From: Gentiana macrophylla
Taxonomy: Eukaryota > Streptophyta > Magnoliopsida > Gentianales > Gentianaceae
Assembly: GCA_026214975.1 (NCBI GenBank)
Contig: CM047814.1
Coordinates: 24,220,558-24,284,557, forward strand
Length of the DNA stretch: 64,000 nt
Direction: 5' to 3'
Part shown: positions 45,091 to 57,717 of the stretch, piece after piece
Numbering within the stretch: position 1 is the stretch's first letter
Layout: each line of letters starts with the position of its first letter
Position numbers and translations under genes: made by a program
Notes under the pieces: model-generated
Told to the model about the DNA's origin: nothing
Database searches by the model: none
Seen by the model: only the letters and a program-made list of their open reading frames with translations

Positions 45091-46100
45091 TCAACCATCT
45101 TCCATCCGAAGGCCTTTTGTGTTTTTTCGTAACGTGGATCAACTTAGCTTCTGCAAAGCGGTTAGTGCGAGATGAAACAATAAGAGGAAGTAATTCATCG
45201 AGTTCTAAAAACACATACTTTAAATGCTTAGGAAGTGGCTTCAACTCCAGATCAGTAGGTGGTTCCTCGATTGACGGCTTTGGCAACTTGCCAGTCAAAC
45301 CGAGCTCTAGCTTCTTATTCCAGCTTGCGTCAACAAAAGGAGTTGCCTCCAAATGATATACTCGAACTCTCATTTGTGGATCATCATCTCTGCGGTGCTT
45401 GACTTCATCAAGCATTCTTCCATTGGTTCTTGGTATCCTGCTGCGAGTTAGTGTGCTCCACAATACAAGGATATATAGCATCAACAGAAAAACAATCACT
45501 CTTTTCATCATTAGGATGCTTCATCGCCTTATACACATTTATGGCTACACTCTCTTTCCCGACTCGTAGTATAATCTCTCCCTCTTAACGTCTATCAAGG
45601 TCTCTCTGTGTTCAAGAAAGGCCGACCTAACAAAAGTGGGGTTTTAGAATCCATATCCATATCTAAAACTACGAAGTCAACGGGAAAACAAACTTGTCTA
45701 CCGCACCAACACATCTTGACTACCCCCAGAGGTTTCCTAATGAGACCTATCCGCCATCAGTAAGGTCATTCTGCTGGCTCTAATGCTCCCAATCCCAATT
45801 TCTCATAAACTCCTCTAGGCATCGAGGCTCACGAAGCCCCTAGATCACATAGCACATTTTTAAACACAGTTTCTCCAATGGTAATTGGGATGGTAAAGCT
45901 ACTCTATCCTCAGTAACTTGGGAGGTATCTTATTCTCAAAGATTGCAGAACATTCCCCACTCAAATGCACCATCTGTTGCATCTTCTCCTTACTCGACAA
46001 CATTCCTTTTAGAAACTTAAAGTATGGGGAATGCTCAAATTGCCTCTAATAGGGAATATTCATCTCTACCTTCCTTAAAAGATTCAGAAATTTTGCTCGA
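45091..46100 (-). pseudogene. Athila-like protease and linker (degenerate)
   Basis: CDLGAS, the Gypsy-type protease active-site motif, is encoded near 45835-45855 and is followed at once by a stop codon, then SMP and VYEKLGLG. A downstream frame (45086-45511) contains LELKPLPKHLKYVFLELDEL, the usual sequence just before reverse transcriptase in Athila elements (L-P-x-H-L-x-Y-x-F-L). Confidence 0.8.
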
Positions 46101-48571
46101 CCTCAGGTCGATGTCCTTCTGGTTCCCTTAGGAGGATAGGGTAAAGTATTAACATCAAAATCGGGGGGAGGAGGAATTCGGTTTTTCTTACCTCTTTCTT
46201 TAGCGGTGAGGCTTCTTCTTCTTTGATGTCCAAGACCACATAGTCTTTCTTCGGTCTTGCCCTTCCAATGCTTTCTTATTTGCCTCAGCCAAGCCTTTTT
46301 CGTGGCTTCCAATTCTTTCCTCATTGCTTCCATTCTCTTGCTTGATATTGCCAGTCTCTAAATCTTCGATCTCGACTTCACCATACATAGCTCCTTCACA
46401 GTCAACTGCTTTCTCTTTCTCAGCTTTCTCGGTTTCGCCTCTTGACCCACAATTCTTTCTTTTGTCACTCGGCCCGACCTCTTTACCACTTCGTGTGAAC
46501 ACAAGATTCACATCCTTTGGGTTCCTTTCGGTGTTACTCGGGAGTCCACCACTTAGATTTGTCTTGAGTGTCGGTTATTTGACCTACTTGGGTCTCCAAG
46601 TTTCGAATGGCGAATGTGTGACCACTTTTGCTCTATAGCATTCTTATTTAACTCGAAACATTCTGTCTAATTTCTCCAGAGTATCTCAGTGGCCATCTTT
46701 TGAACACCAGAATTGTTTGGTTGCTGATTGCTTTGATTATTCTGGTGCAGATGAGCGTTTGGATGTTGATAGGTGCCAGAATTATTACTTCTCAAAGATG
46801 GCTGGCTCACTTGTCGATTCTCGATTGTTTCTTGACCACGATTCGATTCCAGCCTTGATTTTGATTCCAATATGAACTCTGATTTTGCTGTTGTCCTTGT
46901 GACTGAGACGTGGATTCTGATTATTCTGATAATAGCCTCGGTTTTGATTCTGGTATGAACTCTGGTTCTGGGGATTCTGATTCCAAGGTCGGTTGTATGA
47001 GCTTTGGTTTTGCCTAAAGTCTTGATTCTGATTATTGTTTCTATTCCATTCTGATTCTGCCCCTGATTCCAACCTTGTCCAACATAATTCACATCATATT
47101 GTTGTGAACCATCATTCATACCATAATCCAATTGTGGGCCCTTGATGATTATTAAAGTTTTGATTCCACCGTTCTTTGGCCAACCTCTTTGTCGATTCAT
47201 ATCCATCTCGTCCCATCGCATAGACATTCATTCATTTGTTGGTCATTCCGATTGCCGATTGTTGTTGTCTTTGGAGTAGGTGTCAACCGTTGTGGATAAG
47301 TGGATTTTTCAATGATGCACATTCTATGGCAGAATGTCCACCTCCACAGAGTTGGCACTGATGTGTCTTCTTTCTTTCTGACTCCATTCGGTCCATCTTT
47401 AGTACCATTTCTTGCATCTTGTCATGCATGGCAGATTCTCGATCGAGTTCCTCTTTCAGCGACTTTACACTTTCCATTGGGGCTTTCTTCTTCTTCGCTC
47501 GATCCCCATTGTCCTTCTCCATCCGCCGCATTTTCTATCTCGTCTCATTGCTTGTTCCGGTGGTAGATTCATAATATCTCCGCCGCTTGCGAGATTCGAC
47601 TTGTTTTGGTCCATCGGCTCTAAGGCCCTGAATAATATAATAACTTGCTCCACCGTAGAAAAACCGTGTGGGGGGCATCTTTTTAGCAACCCCTAAATCT
47701 TTCATAAGTCTCTTTTAGTGTCTCTCCTCGAGACCATCAAACGAAGATATTTCTTCTTTCGGATCTAAAATCTTTGCCGGAGGAAGTACTTTTCAGAATA
47801 CTCGTTACGTCCACCCACGTATGTAACGAGTCATTTGGTAAAGAGTCGTACCAATCCTTAGTGAGCCTCTTAATGCAAACGGAAAAACTATTAATTTTAC
47901 CGCCTCATCACTCACCCCGTTATATTTCATTGTCCCACGAGATCTCGGAGAAAGTGATCCGTAAAGTCGTTCGGGTTCTCGATCGACTTCCCATGGAACA
48001 AGGCATGTTCCCCTAACATGTTCAAAATATTTTGCTTAATATCCATGTTATTTGCATTAATTGGGGGTACCCTAATTGGGTTGTGTCCTATAACTTCCTG
48101 TGGGGTAGTGACGTAATCTCGACAAACCCTCAGTCCATGTGCTTGCTGAGCCATCGGCCGAGAGAGGTGGATTATACGGGTTATACGGGTTTTGGAACCC
48201 TGTTGATTTCCTTGCATCTCTAGCATCCGAAGTACTCGATTTACCGTTTCTTGGTCTAATTCGGGTCTGAAGTCCTGTGTATCCTGAGCATCTTGTCCTA
48301 CTCTGTATTGTCCAATCCCTGGCCTCTGATTAAACTGTGCAGATCCCAACTGACGTAGCCCTGTGTTGTCTTCTCTCAGTGGTTCATGACGAGGGGTCCT
48401 CGGTGGAGTTTGCAAAGGTACTGTTGCATTACCACCAGTAGTGGTTGAGGTTTGCCCCTGTAGAGTCTGTTCATCACTGGGATCCTTACCGTTTTTTCTA
48501 GTTATTATATCGTCCATTTCTGCAGAGGAATTAGAAAGTGATCTTTCTAATGTCTCTCTTTCTTCAAACAA
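46101..48571 (-). pseudogene. Athila-like gag (degenerate)
   Basis: The frame from an ATG at 48571 runs 214 codons to the conserved Gag core (NILNMLGEHALFHGKSIENP, FTDHFLRD). The remainder is in pieces: KRCPPHGFSTVEQVIILFRA and LASGGDIMNL near 47550-47690, a zinc knuckle CQLCGGGHSAIEC near 47310-47350, then a very Gln/Asn-rich stretch (46785-47072, units such as NQNPQNQSSYQNQN) and a charged coiled-coil-like Lys/Glu segment to about 46100. Frames change several times. Gag forms the virus-like particle. Confidence 0.85.
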
Positions 48572-48944
48572 AGGGTTCGGACTAGCGACTAGGATTTCTC
48601 CTCGGCGCCGATCGCTTTTATGACGTCGTAAGCTTCGATTTCTTCGATGGGTTCGATGAGAGGTTCTTTAGAGCTTGAGTCATAAACCAAGATCTGAACA
48701 CCAACACCTAAATCACGAGGTTTCGGATTTTTTTCCTTATGCTTCGCAGAGTGGAATTCACCGAGAATCCATCACCCAACCTCGATGATTGAAACGTGTT
48801 CTCGATTTTTTTCTTTTAAGAAACGAGAAAGGATATGGAAGCAGTAGGACAAAAACCTATCTACGAAAAACTTGATAACAAAACTAAAAAAAAAACGACC
48901 TAAGCCAGGCTTTGGTCAACTTACAAGATACCAAACGTAGTATT

Positions 48945-48960
48945 CCCGGCAACGGCGCCA
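48945..48960 (-). promoter_or_regulatory. Primer-binding site, tRNA-Asp type
   Basis: On the minus strand TGGCGCCGTTGCCGGG lies 8 bp after the LTR end. It is complementary to the 3' end of plant tRNA-Asp, as known for Athila elements. Confidence 0.88.
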
Positions 48961-48968
48961 AAAATTCT

Positions 48969-50016
48969 TGATAGCAAAATAACTAATCGCTAACTTTAAC
49001 CGACGTGAGTATCGAATCAATGTAGTATAGTGATAGCAAGGTCGAATCCACAGGAACAACGTTTAAGTACCAAAGTCGACGTAGAACTTAGTTTAGGTCA
49101 AGATTGCGGTGGAGAGATATTACACTAGTGCGTAAAGTAAAAATTAGCTAACGGTTGTAGTTCTAGTTATTAAAATGTATAGCCGAATTATGGTTCAACG
49201 AGTTATTTTTACCCCTAAGGAAGACTTGACAGGGCGTGTTTTAACCAACCTACCTTTCCACAAGTAATTTTAACGACATCCACGGGTGCCAACTCCTAAT
49301 TCGGTGTTAAGATCCGAACAACTCTCACTCAACACCCTATGTGAAGTTAATTAATTTTCCCTTTAGAAAACCGATTAACCTAACATGATTACGCTCTTAG
49401 AAGTCGCTCGAACAACGATGACAAACCTCAGTATTGGAAACGGTTCTAACAACTAGGCGAATCTACATAGCGATCCCAAAACCCTTTTCCCACATCTCAC
49501 CGCAAAATGCATCTATAGGTTCGATATGTGTGACGATGAACTAAATGATCGATTTAATTCAAAGACGTTGATTAAGTTTTTAGGACGTGGATTATTCATT
49601 AAAACATTATTTTACGCGCTACACAACCCCGTTTAATCCCCTTAGTATGCGTTTTTACTCGTTTTACATAATTCGACTATACGACACGTTTAGCTATTCA
49701 TTTTGGCGATAATAACGGAATGATTAATGGAAATTATATTAACGAATTTAAAAGTAAAAGCGAATTCATTTTTTTATAAGTACATATATATATTTATATA
49801 TATATATAGATATATAGTTATATAGTTAATAATATATATAAGTGCATAAAAGTAAATATACTATACATATATATATAAGTGCGTAAAAGTAAATACGTAA
49901 GTAAATGCGTAAAAGAAAATATATATATATATTATACTATATTTCTATATATATAAATAGCTAATATAACATAAATAACATAAAAAAACAAAATACAAAA
50001 CAAAGGAAATATATAT

Positions 50017-50060
<44 letters not shown>

Positions 50061-51351
50061 AATATATGTATATATATATATCAATATGCTAAAAAAACAA
50101 AACAAAACAAGAAAGTAATAATTTTATAAAATTACCCGATTACAATTGTTGATTCCGAGATTGTAGTTTTCCGGACATTACAACGACTACAAAGAACACC
50201 GAGCTACCGATAATTTCCGAGCATTACAACGATACTACTACTTCTAAATTATTTCCGGCATAATGCCGTTACTAAAACTAAAAGAAAAAAAACGAGAGAG
50301 ATAGATATATATATATATACACAAAAGATATATATATATAAAAGGGTGTACCCCCATCTCTGCAAATGATCTGTATATATAAGCAAAGATTTTGGGGCCG
50401 GATCGATCCGGGTAGGAGTCGGATCGATCCGGTGCAAATCTAATCGATTCTATCCAAATCTTCGGATGATTTGACATATATTGGATTAAAACTTCTAAAA
50501 TTTATATCTTGAGTTGTAGACCTCCAAAAATTGCAAACGAAATGCCAAAATTACGGTCTCGAGAAACTCTACAACTTTCATGAAGGACTCTTCTTTGAAA
50601 ACGTCTTCTTGAGTACCTCGTGTTCCTCCGAGCGCTTTTTTGCGATATTTTTACTTAAATTGAATCAATTAGCCAATTGACCACCATTTGAGTTGTAGAA
50701 GTCCGATTGACTTGATTCAAAATCCATTGGAAAGCTTTCTTGAAGATATACAACTTTTATTAAGGAAACTTTCTCTGAAAACGTCATTTTGACGAGCCAT
50801 TCCCAATACGTGTCGTTTTCGGGATTGACCACTTGATCTAGTGACGTTTCATATCTTGAGTTCTAGAAGTCCAATTGACGTGATTCAAAGTGCGTCGGAA
50901 CGTTTATATGAAGATCTACGACTTTCATTAAGGCCACTTCTTCAGAAAATGCCGTTTTGATAGGCAATTCCCATCGATACTCGGGATTTTCATTCTTAAG
51001 AAACGATTAACCCTTTGATCATTTGAATTAGTGACGCTTTATAACTTCCTTCCAACGACTCGAATTGACTTCAAAAAGTGTCTATACTCGGGATTTCAGT
51101 TCATCTTAGGATTCTGCAAAGAAATAAACAGAAAATACCCACACATAAAACAGACACGACACTCCGGTCACTAAAACCGGTACAAAACTAACTAAAACTT
51201 ATAAAACTACGATAATTTATATAATAACTACTACTTATATATTTTTATGAAACTTAGGAATTAACGACTCGAAATGATACAAAAGTGCTCAAAATGATAT
51301 CAGAAACGGGGTGAAAAGTTATAAAAATAACTGTGAATTTTTCCGTTATCA
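48969..51351 (-). mobile_element. 5' LTR of the Athila-like element
   Basis: It matches 38189-40563 closely. Most differences are 1-2 bp indels, for example ATGCGTTTTT here against ATGTTTTT in the other LTR, and GACTCGAAATG against GACTAAATG. Confidence 0.93.
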
Positions 51352-51356
51352 AAGCG

Positions 51357-53030
51357 CAATCTGATTGCGTATCCAAAAATGGTATCCTTCAAGGCGACAA
51401 CTACTAAAGCACCCTTCAGGTGTTAATTACTTCAATCCAGTTGAAGATTAATTCCTAAGTAGTTCATCAATCTTATATCCGTGCTAGCTCGAACTTTTTG
51501 GGCTTTCCAAATTATGCACTTTACTGAGTACACTTGACTATTTCTAAAAATAGTCATAGAGAGAAATAAACAATTACTTGCGACATTAATTGTCATAAGC
51601 CGACAAACATCGGTATGCTTAGGCTTTAGACAATTTTTCTAGATTTTATAACCTTTTCATAAAAGGTTATTGTAGTCATCTTTAGATAAGATACGTATCA
51701 CACACACGGTTCATAATCACATGGTTTAGACATCATCTGAATGACATTTGATTATACGTTTCTCTTCCAGAGAGTTGACATCTAGAATAACCACAAATAT
51801 CAAGGATAAGAGCCATACAAATATTTAGTTGAGATTTTTCACCTATATCAACTATACAGTGACATCAATCTAATATGTTAGATTCAGTGACCTTTCAACT
51901 TTATCGGAACAACATTTATTCCTTACAATTGAATGTGTCTACTAAATCCTAACAAGTAATTGAAAATTATGTTCTTCATAAGAACCGGAACATAATAACG
52001 TTTATTTAGTTTGCTTATCAGTCTACTAGATTCAAAATACAATGTCGAAAATGTCACAACGTTTGCTTCACTTTTCGAATCTTAATGCATTCCGTATTTA
52101 ATCTTTCTAATTTAATCACACTTGTAAGATATCATATATCTTAGAGTCAACTTTGAACTTAGATAGATTTATCTCAACTCGCTTGCCTAGAATAGAAACT
52201 TCAATAAGTTCTCTATTTAAGCACATGCCCTAACTATCCTTTTTAATCCTTTAAGAACTTGTAAATATTTCTTAGTATGGTCTTCATAAGACTTAAGAAA
52301 GATCACAAGAGCTATGTCTTTAATATGCTTTCATAAAGAAAATCTAAAGTTTATTAAATAGTTTATTTAACTTTTTGAATCGTATTCAAAACATTAACTA
52401 TTTAATTAACCTTTAAGCAATGTTCAAAGAATTAAGTCAATACTTAAATCTTACAATTTTGAAAACAACATTTCCAAAATTCGACGCGGTCATTCTTATT
52501 CAACGTTTGAATTAATTGTCATCGTATGACATAATAATCATATTGGATCGTATCTAATGCATGATTAATTCGTTGAAGCTTATTTCAAGTGATTTAATCA
52601 TATCATGAGCTTCCGTTCTCATTAATAATTAAAATCTTGAGCATCGCATCAAATATGTAGTCACATTGTCTCTAACTACTATAACGGGTTGCTCGTTTCA
52701 TTGCTTATTTAAAAGGATTAAAATTACTTAACCATATTTAAGAACGTTTCTCAAAAGATACAATCATTAATTTGGTTTTTAACAATCGAGAATAATAACC
52801 GAGGCCGCCCAACCAAACCCGAGGCTTAAAGGCGAATCGGCACGGTGGGCCTTTGCAGTTAAATTTTTTTCCTCTTGAAGACATACTTACAAAATATATC
52901 AACATTGTATTTATAACATCCGTAAATACAAAATTCGAGTTCATTAATAGCCTCGAAACATACCTAGAAGTAATAATTCAAATTCATATCATCATATGCA
53001 TAAACAAAAGTACAAAACATACTTGATACT
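51357..53030 (-). other. Interior of the LARD-like element, middle part
   Basis: Very AT-rich sequence with no recognised frame on either strand. I see no element ends here. Confidence 0.55.
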
Positions 53031-53700
53031 TGTTGGAGAAAATGTGGAATTGAATTAAAAATGAATTAAAAATGATTTTATAATCATTTTATTCAGTGAC
53101 TTTGTAAGCGTATTTTGGATATATTCTTGTATAGAATATATGTAATGTTTTATTAATTCGAAAACTACGTGAGTCGTAGATGAATTCAGGATTTGGAATC
53201 ATTCAATTCGGATAACGAGTGAATGAGAAATTAACGCTTAAAGTCGGTTTGTTGGAAAATTGATGATATGTCATATTGGGCCTATTGGGCTTAAGTGTGT
53301 GTTATGAAAAGGAAAAATGGGAAGAAACTTTTCTCCCACATTGGTTGGAAGAAGGAAAAGAAGCAATATTTATATGATATTGTTTTAGTGTAGTTGGAAT
53401 AAGAAATCAACATTATACACCGTTCTCTCACGCGGGCGAAGGGGGTGCAAATCCAATCCGATTTACCTTGGGCTTGTGCATGCCCGCGTGTCCTGCGGCT
53501 CGATTTGAAGGTTCATAGTCGAGTTCGGTTTTGCATTGCATTTCGAGGCCCACCAGAAATTTTTGTGCATGGACCAAATTTTTTTTTTTTCAAACACAGG
53601 TAATCCGAGTCCCACCCTTCCAGGTGGGCTTAAGGTGGTCAGTGTCGGCTTGCCTTATGGGTGGGCGGTCCCGATAATAACATAGAAATAAAATTTGCTA
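53031..53700 (+). mobile_element. Copia-type LTR fragment inside the LARD-like element
   Basis: It starts TGTTGGAGAAAATGTGG and shares with the LTR at 27653 the phrases ATTCAATTCGGAT, GAATGAGA(A/T)ATTAACGCTT and TCCCACATTGG in the same order. The 3' edge is not clear, and no TSD or internal region was found. It may be a nested partial LTR. Confidence 0.55.
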
Positions 53701-55588
53701 AAGCTACAACATAAAATAAAGATAAAAGAGTGTTGTTGTTTATACATGCAAAATCAAAGATGGTCTTTGGGATTATGATTTTGCTCCCACTAGTTAACTA
53801 CTCCCAATTGACTTTCAAGAATTTTCCAAAATTCTTTAATGGCTGGAATCCTATCTAGTTGACTCGATCCCCGACGTGGGCCGATCGACCAAGTCAATTT
53901 TGACGGGTAGGTACTTCTTACCAATCGCGCCCAACGCGACTTCTAGTGGTTTGACTAGTCAACTCTTTGACAATTCACATCGTCTATGTGATAGTCAACC
54001 TTATGTCTCTAAAATCAAACGGTCTGACGTGGGCCAATCAACGCCGATTCTTAGTCGAGTCGTAACCCAAGTATTCATGAGATCTCATAACGATCATATC
54101 TCAATAATGAGGATATACCGAGGTAGGTCAACTCGATGTGGGCGATCAGTTGGATCGAACAAGGGCACTTCACCGTCACTATAATATTGGAAGATATATT
54201 ATAACTCGATTTTTGTTGTGGGAGTAATTTTTATTTAATTCACTTAATTAATTTCGAATTAATTCTCTTAATTAATTTATTACGGTCTCATCATGTATAT
54301 CTATCTCTATAGACATACATCCTACACATTCATCTATATCCTGCCTAGTTATGCATCTATCGTATCATACAAAATAAATACAAGCACAAAATAAATAAAT
54401 GCGTAAAGTAACCGGTATGATCGTGGACTTTTCCTAGGTGCGGTTACGAATACAAACTGACGAAACCGCGGGTCACAAGCTAAAGGTAGCTACAACCGTC
54501 AATATGATCTTTAATGCTTCATTCTCTAGTGAGATCTTTATTTTCGTCTTTCTTTGGTCTTCATCTTCCGCTCCATTCTTGTTACATAAATTTAATCAAA
54601 TAAAATAAATACACCTGCCGCATTCGGGAGGGGGGCTTAACGGGAATGGGATAATGCAGAAAATAAACAAGGTCACGTTCTTCATAACGGCCTAGGACAA
54701 TTTTTAAACCAACAGAAAAATTAATCATTCACATCTATCCTATCGGTCGAGTCCATGATCAATCGTGGTCCATATAATCATATTATATCTACTATATTTA
54801 ATCCATACAATAACATCTCATGAAAAAGATAAAATTAAAAACTAACAATTTGCGTCTTAATTAATCGATTAACGTTTAATCTATTAAATAATTTTATCCA
54901 ATCAATTAACTAATCATTTAATTAATTAAATGATTTTAATCGAAATAAATTTAACGGTTAATTTTAAATGATTTTAATTTTATTTTTAAATTAATTAGAA
55001 CTATTCTAAAATAAATCAAAATTAAAATTAAGTCACTTTTGTTACTTTCCTTTTGATTCCTAATAAAAATGGATGCCTTTGGTTTCCTAAACCAAAAAAC
55101 ATCTAAGTTGGCCCTTTCCAAAATCAAAATTTTGAAAAGGGCCTAGGCTAGGACTTTTCCAAAATCAAATATTTTGAAAAGGGCCTAGGCCTATTCCAAA
55201 CAAAATTTGGAATTGCCTAGATTATTTAAAGGCAAATCATATTTACCATATAATGTCATGTGGCATCACAATGGTCCAAACTATTTAAACCATTAGTTAG
55301 CCACATAGCATTAACTTAAACAAAAGAGGAATTATCAATCACAACTATGAACCATATCGAAACACAAATACTCAAAAATTTGGAGATCCACCACCTTTGA
55401 CCAGTCAACCGACGCAGGCAGTAGGTTGCCCTGCCGCCGCCAGTCGGTCGAGCACCACCCGATCTCTCTTTTTTTCTTATTCTTTTCGTGTATCGCTTTG
55501 CGAATTATAAATCTTTTATCTTTTAATTACGTGTTTTGAACGATAAAATTAACTACGCAAATTAACATGCTTATTGCTTAAGCTCGAA
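53701..55588 (-). other. Interior of the LARD-like element, 5' part
   Basis: No coding sequence is recognised. The 102-codon open frame at 53876-54184 overlaps three copies of a GACGTGGGCC(G/A)ATC phrase and looks fortuitous. Near 55095-55185 there are two copies of CCAAAATCAAA-TTTTGAAAAGGGCCTAGGC. The last 15 bp lead into the primer site. Confidence 0.55.
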
Positions 55589-55604
55589 GCTCTCTCCGAT
55601 ACCA
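55589..55604 (-). promoter_or_regulatory. Primer-binding site of the LARD-like element
   Basis: On the minus strand TGGTATCGGAGAG follows the LTR after one base. It resembles TGGTATCAGAGC, the site complementary to initiator tRNA-Met used by many Copia elements. Confidence 0.8.
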
Positions 55605-55605
55605 C

Positions 55606-56264
55606 TGTTAGGAAATCTACGCGGGAACACAGCGGAATTCAAAATTTATTTTCTTTTAACCAGGATTGACTTCGTTTAAGCAATAAACAAATAATCTAGT
55701 AGACCGGTGGTTACCTTGGTTGATCTAAAAGATCGACGCTTTGACCGTCTAAGGAGAGTAGCGATGCACGGAGCCGCCCAAGCGTTCGGCCTCTACCGGT
55801 GATCCACACGAACATCCCGCATCATGGATTGGTACTAGAAAAATCCGGTTGCTAGACCGGCATTTTCTCTCTCTTTAAACTCTCTCTAAGAAGCTCTTTA
55901 TTTTTCACAAGAACTATTAGCTCTTGGAATTGTGTTGTACAAAAGAGCTAGCCAACCCCTTTCTTATATAGGGTGAGTGGCACCACTTATGTCTCCCGAT
56001 CTGATTGGGATTAGCTTCTTAGTAGATTGAGGAGAAAGAATACATTTTCCTAATAAAATAAGGAAAATACATTTGATTGATTTATCTCATTTAATATTCA
56101 ATATCTTATTAAATATTTTTCCTAAGATATATATTGACAATATCTTATATTGAATATATCTTTATCTTATTGCCATAAATCTATTTTCCAAAAATTAATT
56201 AATATCTAATATTAATATTATGGTAATCTTATTAATTAAATTGCACATTCCAAGTGTATCATAT
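55606..56264 (-). mobile_element. 5' LTR of the LARD-like element, truncated
   Basis: It matches 34217-34880 (TGTTAGGAAATCTACG(C/T)GGGA, the GATCGACGCTTTGACCGTC block, the TATA box at 55963-55970). It stops at 56264 where another LTR begins. The remaining 1.3 kb of this LTR is not found in the window. Confidence 0.85.
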
Positions 56265-57717
56265 TGATCGGCCTTTTCTAAGTGTCCAATCTTACCGGCG
56301 AGTGTATCGGGTCAATTGTAGCCTAGAATTGATGAGTCAATGTCGTATCCCATGAGGAATATGGTCGAGTACCAAAGTCGGCCTCATTCTAGTTTAGGCC
56401 AACCCGACTCATCGAACATGGTGATTTGTCGGATCACCGGTTCTACAAACTAATATGCACAAAAATTAAAAAGAGTTTAAACTATGAAAAACAAGATTGC
56501 CGAGCTATGATCCAACCCACTACTTTCTAGCCCTAACTCTTTTCCGGAAGTGTTTCGACAAACTCTAATGTTCTCGGCATCGTTGAAGGGTGTCGTATCC
56601 TATTTCCGAGAATAGACATTATTTCAATAATCTACCCCTTCTATGTCGAGTTCAACGAGTCCATTTGACCGGATTTAACTGACCTAACACGGTCTACGAT
56701 CAATGAAACGCTCAACAAGTTGATACAAACCTCACTTACGAAACCAAATTTGAACAACTTAGTCGGTTTTACATGGTGATCCTAGAACCCCGGTTCCCGT
56801 ACCCTCTCACAAAATACATCTATAAAAAAGATATGTGAAATACAATTATCAAGTGATCAATTCAACAAAAATCATTAAGAATAAGTTCGAGAACAAGAAC
56901 AACACCGAGAATTTAACAATCAACACATCAAGACACTTCGATCAACAAGCTAAGGTTCGATTTGAAGGCTATCACATATCTTGGCTATAAACGATTACCT
57001 ACTCATTATACTACGAGAATAACAAGAAATCAACATCAAAGCAAACATAAATCAAGATTGAAATTAAGAACAATAAGTAAATTGAAATACCAAATAGATA
57101 TAAGCCGTCGAAAATCGGTTCTCGAGCGAAATCCACATCAATAACGCGTCAAGCTATCTTGAGAATCAACGGATTACAAAAATCTAATTAAGCTAACATA
57201 TTTACAATCTAAGACACTAAGAAAAAGGGCTAAAAGTGCGAGAAAAATGCGAGAAAATTCGATCTTCTCCATGACCTAATTCATATGGGGGTATTTATAG
57301 TGTTAAAAGGGTAAAATGGGCAAAACAGCCCCTAGGCCATGGCCTGTGATTCATAGGCCGTGGCCTATGAAAGACAGTAGATTTCCTAAGCTCCCTGCAT
57401 CTTATAGGCCATGGCCTACAGTTTATGGGCCGTCCTGCTGACACATCTTCAGTAAATCGGCCACAACTTTGTGTGTAGACATCCAAATCCAGTGGTTCAA
57501 AATGCGTTGGAAATCTAATGAAATTGTCAACAACTTTCATGAAGATGACCAGCCCAGAAAATACCTATAAGGTGGATCAAAATGTAGATCAATGGAAGGT
57601 ATGGTTGTAGTACCAACGAGTTTTGATCCATTTGAACGTTTAAGCTTCGGGCACACGTTCCAACCCCCGTATCTCGCCTTCCGGTCATCTCGAACACCTA
57701 ATACATGTACTTAATCA
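56265..57717 (-). mobile_element. Athila/Tat-type LTR, minus strand
   Basis: It begins TGATCGGCC. The order of motifs GTGTATCGGGTC, ATGTCGTATCCCATGAGGAA, GAGTACCAAAGTCGGCC resembles the start of the Athila-like LTR (GAGTATCGAATC, AAGGTCGAATCCACAGGAAC, AGTACCAAAAGTCGACG). A likely right edge is TTAATCA at 57711-57717. Around 57340-57430 the phrase TAGGCC(A/G)TGGCCTA recurs four times. No TSD or internal sequence was identified. Confidence 0.6.

Larger units (their letters stand above)
38189..51351 (-). mobile_element. Athila-like Gypsy LTR retrotransposon (13.2 kb)
   Basis: LTRs of 2375 bp (38189-40563) and 2383 bp (48969-51351) begin TGATAGCAAAATAACTAA and end TTTTTCCGTTATCA on the plus strand. 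The 5-bp duplication AAGCG lies at 38184-38188 and 51352-51356. On the minus strand the order is 5' LTR, primer site complementary to tRNA-Asp (TGGCGCCGTTGCCGGG), gag, protease, RT, RNase H, integrase, about 1.7 kb non-coding, polypurine tract, 3' LTR. The tRNA-Asp primer site, long LTRs and domain order fit the Athila lineage. The env-like reading frame some Athila elements have is not seen. Coding sequence is full of frameshifts. Confidence 0.93.
34217..56264 (-). mobile_element. Long-LTR Copia-like element without coding capacity (LARD-like)
   Basis: On the minus strand it has a 5' LTR (right, truncated at 56264), a primer site TGGTATCGGAGAG, a non-coding interior, a polypurine tract AAGTGGGAGAT and a complete 2008-bp 3' LTR (34217-36224) that begins TGTTGAAATAG and ends TTTCCTAACA. 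The interior (36225-38188 plus 51357-55605, about 6.2 kb) contains no gag or pol motif on either strand, so the element would depend on another for transposition. LTR style and primer site suggest a relation to Angela/TAR-type Copia. It was inserted into the Copia at 34216 and later received an Athila-like element. Confidence 0.75.

Noticed and set aside
53876..54184. 102-codon frame inside the LARD-like element
   Set aside because: It overlaps a short repeated GACGTGGGCC phrase and is on the strand opposite to the element. No recognised motif.
27653..56264. Endogenous pararetrovirus
   Set aside because: RT-containing sequence is flanked by LTRs with primer sites and has integrase; no movement-protein or coat-protein signature was seen.
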